Below are positions 52,297 through 57,382 of a DNA stretch of 57,382 nucleotides, piece after piece. Position 1 is the stretch's first letter. The number at the start of each line of letters is the position of its first letter. A model generated the notes under the pieces. That model was not told the DNA's origin, did no database searches, and worked only from the letters and a program-made list of their open reading frames with translations. The DNA is from Actinomycetes bacterium. Lineage in GTDB: Bacteria; Actinomycetota; Actinomycetes; Actinomycetales; Microbacteriaceae. A program made the position numbers and the translations under genes. The stretch lies in contig JAUHYM010000002.1 of the NCBI GenBank assembly GCA_030426515.1, positions 1-57,382 on the forward strand, read 5' to 3'.

Positions 52297-54036
52297 TCAT
52301 TCCTCTCTGTGACCGAGCCTGGGCTCGGCGATGAATCGGATCTGCGATGCGGTGAGCTGTTCGAGCTCGACCAGCACCAGGTCATTCTGCCCGCTCCGGA
52401 TGACCGGCGCGGGAATGTACATCGTGCGCTGCGGGCCCGTGCGCCAGTATCGTCCGGCGAAGAAGCCGTTCACGAACGCGAACCCGTGCCCGAGGTCGTC
52501 CGTGTCGAGGAACAGGTCGGTCGCGGCATCCCGCGTGAATGTGCCGGCGAACACGGTCGGGCCCGACAGCGGGATGCCGGTGGGTGCGGCGGCCTCCCGC
52601 GCGGTCGCGACCAGAGTTGCGAGGTCGATGGGCGTCGCCGCAAGACCGCCGAGGGGTGTGCCGTCGACGGTGACCGGCCCGATGAGCCCCTTCTCCTCGC
52701 CGAGCCGCCGGTCATAGTTCACTCGACCCTGGTCCTCGACGAGGATCGTCAACGCGCGCCCCGGCGGCAGGGTGAGCGCCCGCTCGTGGAGAGTGCGCGA
52801 GAGGATGCCGCACGGCATCCCGTCGACGAAGACGTATGCGCGATCACGCACCTCGCCCACATGCAGCTGCCCGCCCCGATCGTGCGGGAGGGGCGCGTCG
52901 TACTGCAGGAGTGGCCCCAGGTGTCCGAGCTCGTCGAACGTCGCGCACCCCGCGCCCGGCGCGGGGTGCGGCGGCGCGAGCACCGCGCCGACGGGACGCA
53001 CCTCGACCGTGATCTCGGGGGCAGGGGATGCTGCCGGCGGCACCTCGTCGGGCACCGGAGCGTAGCGCGAGATCACGGCGCGGAACGCCTCGTACTTCGC
53101 GGTCGGCCTGCCCGCCTCGTCCAGCGGTGCGTCGTAGTCGTACGAGGTCGCGATCGGCAGATAGCGGCCCTTGTCGTTCGCGCCGCCGGTCGCGCCGAAG
53201 TTCGTGCCGCCGTGGAACATGTAGATGCTCACCGACGCGCCCGCACTCAGCAGGGTGTCGAGCTCCGCGGCGCTCGCCGCGGCATCCGTGGTGTGGTGCG
53301 GCCCGCCCCACCAGTCGAACCAGCCGCACCAGAACTCGGAGCACATCAGCGGCCCGGTCGGCTGGTGCGCGCGCAGGGTGCGCAGGCGATCGGCGGCGCG
53401 CGACCCGAACGACCCGGTGCGGTGCAGCTCGTCGAGACTGCCGTCGCGCAGCATGTCGGGTTGGGGCTGATCGACCGTCGTCAGCGGCACGGTGATGCCG
53501 CAGGCGCGGGTCAGGTCGACGAGACGGCGCAGGTACGCCTTGTCGGCCCCGTACGCTCCGTACTCGTTCTCGATCTGCACGAGGATGACTCCGCCGCCGC
53601 GGTCGATCTGTCGCGGCGCGACGATCTCGTAGACCTTCTCGAGGTACGCGCTGACAGCAGCGAGGTACTGCGGCTCGCTCGAGCGCAGCCGAACCCCGGG
53701 CATCGACGTGAGCCAGACGGGCAGTCCGCCGTTGTGCCACTCGGCGCAGATGTACGGGCCGGGGCGGACGATCGCGTGCATGCCCTCGGCGGCGACGAGG
53801 TCGAGGAATCGGCCGAGATCCTGGGGTCCGGTCGCATCCCACTGGCCGCGCACGGGCTCGTGAGCGTTCCAGGCGACGTACGTCTCGATCGCGTTGAGGC
53901 CCATGAGGCGCGCCTTGCGGATGCGGTCTGCCCAGAGATCGGGATGCACCCGGAAGGGGTGGATGGCGCCGGCGAGGATCCGGTGAGGGGCGCCGTCGAG
54001 GAGGAAGTCGGTGTCGCCGATCTCGAATCGCGGCAT
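52297..54036 (-). CDS. GH35 beta-galactosidase
   Basis: A 579-residue intracellular retaining beta-galactosidase. The TIM barrel (about 1-330) opens with DFLLDGAPHRILAGAIHPFRV and contains WNAHEP, RPGPYICAEW, the acid/base Glu in QIENEYGAYG and the nucleophile Glu in MCSEFWCGWFDWWGG. Beta-domains with jelly-roll character follow (GFAFVNGFFAGRYW near the end). A GGGAGGGG ribosome site precedes ATG 54036. It heads the operon with galE, so galactose freed here enters the Leloir route at once. A perfect GalR-type palindrome lies 48 bp upstream. Confidence 0.95.
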   Translation of the reverse strand: MPRFEIGDTDFLLDGAPHRILAGAIHPFRVHPDLWADRIRKARLMGLNAIETYVAWNAHEPVRGQWDATGPQDLGRFLDLVAAEGMHAIVRPGPYICAEWHNGGLPVWLTSMPGVRLRSSEPQYLAAVSAYLEKVYEIVAPRQIDRGGGVILVQIENEYGAYGADKAYLRRLVDLTRACGITVPLTTVDQPQPDMLRDGSLDELHRTGSFGSRAADRLRTLRAHQPTGPLMCSEFWCGWFDWWGGPHHTTDAAASAAELDTLLSAGASVSIYMFHGGTNFGATGGANDKGRYLPIATSYDYDAPLDEAGRPTAKYEAFRAVISRYAPVPDEVPPAASPAPEITVEVRPVGAVLAPPHPAPGAGCATFDELGHLGPLLQYDAPLPHDRGGQLHVGEVRDRAYVFVDGMPCGILSRTLHERALTLPPGRALTILVEDQGRVNYDRRLGEEKGLIGPVTVDGTPLGGLAATPIDLATLVATAREAAAPTGIPLSGPTVFAGTFTRDAATDLFLDTDDLGHGFAFVNGFFAGRYWRTGPQRTMYIPAPVIRSGQNDLVLVELEQLTASQIRFIAEPRLGHREE

Positions 54037-54083
54037 GGCCGTCCCCTCCCGAGCGTGTCGCGCCGGTGCATGTCACCGATGCA

Positions 54084-54097
54084 TGTTGACGTCAACA
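54084..54097. promoter_or_regulatory. GalR-type operator, perfect palindrome, before GH35-galE
   Basis: TGTTGACGTCAACA is a perfect 14-bp palindrome. Two near copies lie between galT and the LacI-family regulator, which links the two galactose operons. Confidence 0.8.
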
Positions 54098-54160
54098 CTC
54101 GTCGCACCCATCATAGCCAGGGTGTCCCGGATCGGAAGAGCGAGGCGGTGTGGGCGGAAC

Positions 54161-54202
54161 GCGCCGCGGGCCCGAGAGCCGAAGCCCCCGAGCCCGCGGC
54201 GC
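54161..54202 (-). terminator. Hairpin terminator after the truncated surface-protein gene
   Basis: GCGCCGCGGGC and GCCCGCGGCGC form a perfect 11-bp stem with a 20-nt loop, starting 9 nt past the stop of the minus-strand remnant. It confirms that 54211 is a genuine gene end. Confidence 0.65.
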
Positions 54203-54210
54203 GCTGTGGG

Positions 54211-54894
54211 TCAGCGGACCGTGACCTTCACCTCCTTCGAGGTGGACTCGCCCGCGGGGTTGGTGAAGACCGACACGTATCGGTACGTGCCCGGCTCCTG
54301 CGCCGCGATGTACGTCGACGCGGTCTGCGCGTTCGGCGTGGCAGCCACGAGGGTCTGCTCGTCGATCAGCTCGCCGTCCTCGTACAGCTCATAGTGCGTC
54401 CCATTGGTGCCCCACCACAGGTTGGACGTCAGCGTGTAGTTGCCGTCCTTGTCGTGGTTGTCGTGGCTGAGGACGACCTTGGCGGGGGCGGCATCCTTGA
54501 CCTTCACCTTGGTGGTGGTCGAGGTGACACCGGCCGCGTTGATCAGCTCGCCCGTGTAGACGTACGTGCCGTTCTGCTTGCCGGTGACGTCCACCGTCGC
54601 GATCTGCGCGTTCGGCGAGTCCGCCGTCAGCAGCTTCGTCGCGATCAGCTCGCCGTCCTCGTAGAGTCGGAACACCGACCCGTTGACCCCGTGCCAGAGG
54701 TTCATCGAGATGGTGAAGTCCCCATCGTGGATGCCGTCCCAGCCGCTGTCGGACGAGAGCACGCCGCGGGCGGGGGCTTCGGTGGCCCCCTCGTCCGCGT
54801 ACACGAGCACCTGCACGCTCTCGTGGGCGACCGCTCCGTCATGGTTGACGGCTGTCACCGAGAGGGTGTGGATGCCGGCGAGGCCCTCGCTACT
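54211..54894 (-). pseudogene. C-terminal remnant of a secreted protein with two ChiA-N-like repeats
   Basis: About 227 sensible residues: the end of one Ig-like domain (GIHTLSVTAVNHDGAVAHES), then two related beta-sandwich repeats of about 95 residues, each with the pattern NLW-G-NG-RLYEDGELI, PNAQ, GTY-Y and a final V-V (VLSSDSGWDGIHDGDF and VLSHDNHDKDGNY mark their starts). Such repeats close large secreted chitinase-like or glycosidase proteins of actinobacteria. The frame upstream of 54894 has no coding sense and no signal peptide, so the front of the gene has been lost. The true stop and terminator remain. Unlikely to be functional. Confidence 0.75.
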
Positions 54895-54901
54895 GTGCCG
54901 G

Positions 54902-54913
54902 GAAAGCGTTTTC
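54902..54913. promoter_or_regulatory. LacI-type operator at the edge of the remnant
   Basis: GAAAGCGTTTTC is a near-perfect CG-centred palindrome of the LacI family, 8 bp from the point where coding sense of the remnant ends. It may be the former control site of the lost gene, now placed next to its tail. Confidence 0.45.
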
Positions 54914-55060
54914 TGATTTGGTGCGCGCGCCTGCCGCAGAGGGTCCGTTCGCGGCGTCTGGGGAGTGCGCTCCACCGCTCACACCTCGTCGCCGGCGTGT
55001 ATACGGACCGCGCCGGCGGCGAGCCCCTCCCGGCCGCCGCCGTGGGCTTGTTGGGTGTCG

Positions 55061-55147
55061 CGCTGTGCCGCGTCGAGTCGGGTATCGCGCCGCGCCGCGT
55101 CGCGCGTCGAGTCGCGCTGCGCCGCGTCGAGTCCGTATCGCGCCGCG
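55061..55147. repeat. Imperfect GC-rich tandem repeat
   Basis: CGCTGTGCCGCGTCGAGTC (from 55061) recurs as CGCTGCGCCGCGTCGAGTC (from 55115), each followed by a TATCGCGCCGCG segment; a GTCGAGTCGCGC half copy lies between. Period about 54 bp. No coding role. Confidence 0.6.
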
Positions 55148-55186
55148 GCGGAACCGGTATCGTGCCGTGCCGAGCCGCGTCGCCGA

Positions 55187-55256
55187 AACAGGCGATGACG
55201 CGTAGACAGGCGACTCTCCGCGATTGTCGCCTGTCTCCACGCCTGAGCCTGTTCTC
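55187..55256. repeat. REP-like palindromic intergenic element, copy B
   Basis: Nested palindromes: AGACAGGCGAC/GTCGCCTGTCT (11 bp, 55204-55214 and 55226-55236) inside AACAGGC/GCCTGTT (55187-55193 and 55247-55253). Bases 55226-55256 match copy A at 27 of 31 positions. Confidence 0.7.
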
Positions 55257-55356
55257 GCAACCACGACGACCACCGCCGGCCGCGATCGCAAAGGACACGA
55301 GCGGCGTTGTCCCGCGCGCTGCGGCAACCGTTTCCCCGGCCCCGTTGTACGCTGAT

Positions 55357-55368
55357 GGAAACGTTTTT
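55357..55368 (+). promoter_or_regulatory. LacI-type operator before the regulator gene
   Basis: GGAAACGTTTTT contains the palindrome AAACGTTT, 44 bp upstream of ATG 55412, and resembles the GAAAGCGTTTTC site at 54902. Suggests autoregulation. Confidence 0.5.
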
Positions 55369-55411
55369 ACGTTCGGGTGCGATGAGCCGGGCGATCCAGG
55401 GTGGAGGCGCG

Positions 55412-56419
55412 ATGAAGCGGGTCGGGATCAAAGACGTCGCGGCACACGCCGGCGTCTCGATCAGCACGGTCTCCAACGCACTCAACAGGCCGGATGTCGT
55501 CAGCGACGAGCTCGTCGAACGGGTCCGTTCCGCCGTCGACGAGCTGGGCTACGTCCCTCTCCAAGCCGCGCAGCAGCTGCGGGCGGGGCGCAGCGGACTG
55601 CTCGGCATGACCGTGATCAACATCGCCAACCCGTTCTTCGGAGCGATGGTCGCGGGGGCTGAGGATGCTGCCGCCACCGGCGGCCTGCGCATCATGGTCG
55701 GCAACAGCGACGACGACGCCGAGCGCGAGCGCGAGCACCTCGACCTGTTCGAGCGCGTCCAGGTCGAGGGAGTGCTGATCTCACCGTTCGCCGACACGAC
55801 ACCGTCGCTCGAGAAGCTGCGGCGCCGCGGCATCCCGGTCGTGCTCGTCGATGCCGTCGACGACGCGGGCGTCCTCGATTCCGTCTCGTTCGACGACGTC
55901 GCCGGCGGGCGAATGGCGGCCGAGCACCTGATCTCGCTGGGGCGCCGCAACCTGGCGTTCCTGGGGGCGCGCGAGGAGGTTCGGCAGATCCGCGAGCGCC
56001 TCGCCGGCGCCGAGCAGGTCGTCGCCGAGCATGACGACGTCACGCTGTCGGTCACGTGGAGCGCCCGCACGACGGCCGAGCTCGGCCGCGAGCTCGGCGA
56101 GCAGATCGCGGTGCTGCCCGCTGATGAGCGCCCCGATGGGATTATCGCCACCAACGACCACCTCGGATGCGGCATCGTGCACGGACTCGTCCACAGCGGC
56201 GTGAAGGTGCCCGAGGAGATCGCGGTGATCGGCTACGACGACATCGAGTTCGCGCGCGTCGCCGCCGTGCCGCTCACGTCGGTGCGACAGCCCTCGCGTG
56301 AGATGGGCCGCGTCGCCGCCGAACTGCTGCTGGGGCTGGCCTCCGGCGAGGACAAGCCGTCGGGACGCTCCATCGTGTTCGAGCCCGAGCTCGCGGTCCG
56401 CGCCTCGACCGTCGGCTGA
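55412..56419 (+). CDS. LacI-family transcriptional regulator
   Basis: A 335-residue repressor. Helix-turn-helix at residues 4-24 (VGIKDVAAHAGVSISTVSNALN), hinge QAAQQLRAGRS, then a sugar-binding domain with VINIANPFFGAMVAGAE and IGYDDIEFARVAAVPLTSVRQP. It closely resembles the LacI protein at 2359, sharing the NPFF and IGYDDI-FA-AAVPL segments, so the two are paralogues. ATG 55412 has GGAGG 8 nt upstream; the longer ORF is rejected. It is convergent with an aldehyde dehydrogenase gene and may control sugar-acid genes beyond the right edge. Ligand unknown. Confidence 0.88.
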   Translation: MKRVGIKDVAAHAGVSISTVSNALNRPDVVSDELVERVRSAVDELGYVPLQAAQQLRAGRSGLLGMTVINIANPFFGAMVAGAEDAAATGGLRIMVGNSDDDAEREREHLDLFERVQVEGVLISPFADTTPSLEKLRRRGIPVVLVDAVDDAGVLDSVSFDDVAGGRMAAEHLISLGRRNLAFLGAREEVRQIRERLAGAEQVVAEHDDVTLSVTWSARTTAELGRELGEQIAVLPADERPDGIIATNDHLGCGIVHGLVHSGVKVPEEIAVIGYDDIEFARVAAVPLTSVRQPSREMGRVAAELLLGLASGEDKPSGRSIVFEPELAVRASTVG

Positions 56420-56806
56420 CGCCGAGCCGCGGGGTGGTACCCGCACCCCGCGCGGTCGCACCCGCACCCTGTCCGCCGCGGGCATCCCTCGCGCCGGGGG
56501 TGCCGTGTCCGCCGGCCGTGCTGCCCACATGCCGAGGATCCGCGTGCCGAATGAAAAGGTACGTCGCGGCACGGATTCTCGCCCGGCACATGGATTCTCG
56601 CGGGCGCTTGCGGGCGCGGACGCGGATGCCGGCGGGCACGGGGTTCACGGACGCGGATGCCGGCGGGCGCGGGGGCGCGGATACCGGTGGGAACGGGGTC
56701 GGCGGGCACTCGGCCGACCCCGACGCGGCCGGCGCACGCGGCCGACCCCGACGCGGCCGACCCCGACGCGGCCGGCGTACGCGGCCGGCCCCGGCGCCGC
56801 ATGGCG
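56420..56806. other. 387-bp gene-free stretch dominated by GC-rich repeats
   Basis: Between two convergent genes. Apart from the tandem repeats at 56618-56768 and two GGATTCTCGC-type copies near 56570-56600, nothing recognisable is seen. ORFs here are Arg/Ala/Gly shadows. Confidence 0.65.
56618..56768. repeat. Two short GC-rich tandem repeat families
   Basis: GGACGCGGATGCCGGCGGGC occurs at 56618-56637 and 56649-56668 (31-bp period), with a degenerate third copy near 56673. CGGCCGACCCCGACG occurs at 56711-56725, 56739-56753 and 56754-56768. Unit size and lack of spacers exclude a CRISPR. Confidence 0.75.
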
Positions 56807-57382
56807 TCAGACGGTCAGGACGCCGTCCACGCGACGGGGGATGCCGAGCGGGTTGCTCTCGCGCAGCGCCTCGGGCAGCGCCCACTCCGGGGCGTCCTGG
56901 AAGGCCACCGGACGCTGGAAGCGGCGCGCGGCCGTGGCCCCGACGCTCGTGTGCTGCGAGGTGGTCGCGGGGTAGGGGCCGCCGTGGTGCTGCGACCACG
57001 TGACGGCGACACCGGTGGGCCAGCCGCCGAACAGCACGCGGCCGGCGCGCTCGGTCAGCGACGCGAGGACGGCGGAGGGCTGCTCGTCGGGCTCGGCGTG
57101 CAGCGTAGCGGTCAGCGACCCCTCGACCTCGGCGAGTGCGGTGAGCAGCTGCTGCTCGTCGTCGTACCGCACGAGCAGCGTCGCGGGGCCGAACATCTCC
57201 TGCCCGAGCGCCTCGGCGTGCGCGGCGAAGGTCGGGGCGTCCACGGCGAGCACGCGCGGCGCGGGCGCGAGCACGTCTTCCGACGTGCCGCCCGCGATCA
57301 GCTCGGCGCCGGCGGCGACGCCGTCGAAGGCATCCGCGAATCCTGCGGCGATGCCCGCGTTGAGCATGACGGGACCGGCCGT
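56807..57382 (-). CDS. Aldehyde dehydrogenase, C-terminal part (alpha-ketoglutarate semialdehyde dehydrogenase type; cut by window edge)
   Basis: The last 191 or so residues of an NAD(P)-dependent aldehyde dehydrogenase. EALGQEMFGPATLLVRYDD contains the conserved Glu-x-Phe-Gly cofactor motif, and GRVLFGGWPTGVAV, HHGGPYPATT and the ending NPLGIPRRVDG are typical of 2,5-dioxovalerate (alpha-ketoglutarate semialdehyde) dehydrogenases. These finish oxidative pentose and galactarate/glucarate pathways, making 2-oxoglutarate. The catalytic Cys lies beyond the window. Its place beside a LacI regulator suggests a sugar-acid operon to the right. Confidence 0.85.
   Translation of the reverse strand, partial: TAGPVMLNAGIAAGFADAFDGVAAGAELIAGGTSEDVLAPAPRVLAVDAPTFAAHAEALGQEMFGPATLLVRYDDEQQLLTALAEVEGSLTATLHAEPDEQPSAVLASLTERAGRVLFGGWPTGVAVTWSQHHGGPYPATTSQHTSVGATAARRFQRPVAFQDAPEWALPEALRESNPLGIPRRVDGVLTV

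Larger units (their letters stand above)
54895..55411. other. 517-bp stretch without a gene
   Basis: It contains a LacI-type palindrome at 54902, low-complexity GC repeats (CGCTGCGCCGCGTCGAGTC-type units at 55061-55094 and 55115-55147), a REP-like palindrome at 55187-55256 and the promoter region of the LacI gene. All ORFs proposed here are Arg/Pro-rich shadows. Confidence 0.6.

Noticed and set aside
56618-56768. Possible CRISPR-like repeats
   Set aside because: Units are short, partly abutting, GC-rich and lack unique spacers of constant size; no cas genes.

Overview
The window is GC-rich (about 70% by eye), densely packed actinobacterial DNA. Protein style, GTG starts, leaderless promoters and a high density of GGATGCC/GGCATCC all suggest a soil or plant-associated Microbacteriaceae, most likely Microbacterium. 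No rRNA, tRNA, CRISPR array, phage module or intact insertion sequence was seen. Almost every gene concerns uptake and breakdown of plant carbohydrates.

Layout. (1) 1-2322: L-rhamnose mutarotase and the start of an L-rhamnose isomerase (minus), then a scarred stretch with a direct repeat, an orphan gene tail, and the C-terminal ends of a MalG-type permease and a GH78 rhamnosidase joined head to head. (2) 2359-15467: a LacI regulator, then a seven-gene minus-strand operon that reads as a complete route from D-apionolactone through D-apionate, 3-oxo-isoapionate and L-erythrulose to D-erythrose 4-phosphate (lactonase, SDR, oxidoisomerase, decarboxylase, isomerase, isomerase, kinase in map order). 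A divergent FadR-type GntR regulator, an alditol oxidase homologue and a pair of nucleoside-hydrolase-fold proteins follow. A 13-bp box, CCGGTTGACCAAT, lies twice in the operon/regulator gap and once, inverted, before the nucleoside-hydrolase-like pair, so these units look like one regulon. (3) 15474-32966: a nine-gene minus-strand run (oligopeptide-type ABC importer, GH3, beta-lactamase-fold hydrolase, GH43, GH78, Gfo/Idh oxidoreductase), mostly coupled by 4-nt overlaps, facing a TetR regulator and GH2 enzyme. The likely food is imported plant oligosaccharide or glycoside. (4) 33024-43122: a frameshifted LuxR-family ATPase regulator, a DUF4287-type protein, two paralogous alpha/beta hydrolases, a secreted GH6 cellulase under CebR/CelR-type operators, a lipoate ligase homologue, an orphan DNA methyltransferase and an LLM flavin oxidoreductase. 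(5) 43148-47712: carboxylesterase and a second TetR regulator, divergent from a GH3 beta-glucosidase. (6) 47781-54036: a galactose unit, galK-galT, GalR-type regulator, galE and GH35 beta-galactosidase, tied together by TGTTGACGTCAACA-like operators. (7) 54211-57382: a truncated surface-protein tail, a LacI regulator, GC-rich tandem repeats and the C-terminal part of an aldehyde dehydrogenase.

The most interesting system is region 2: an actinobacterial apionate/erythrulose pathway whose regulon appears to include two uncharacterised nucleoside-hydrolase-fold proteins and an alditol oxidase. Function calls rest on recognised motifs and gene order; no database search was run.
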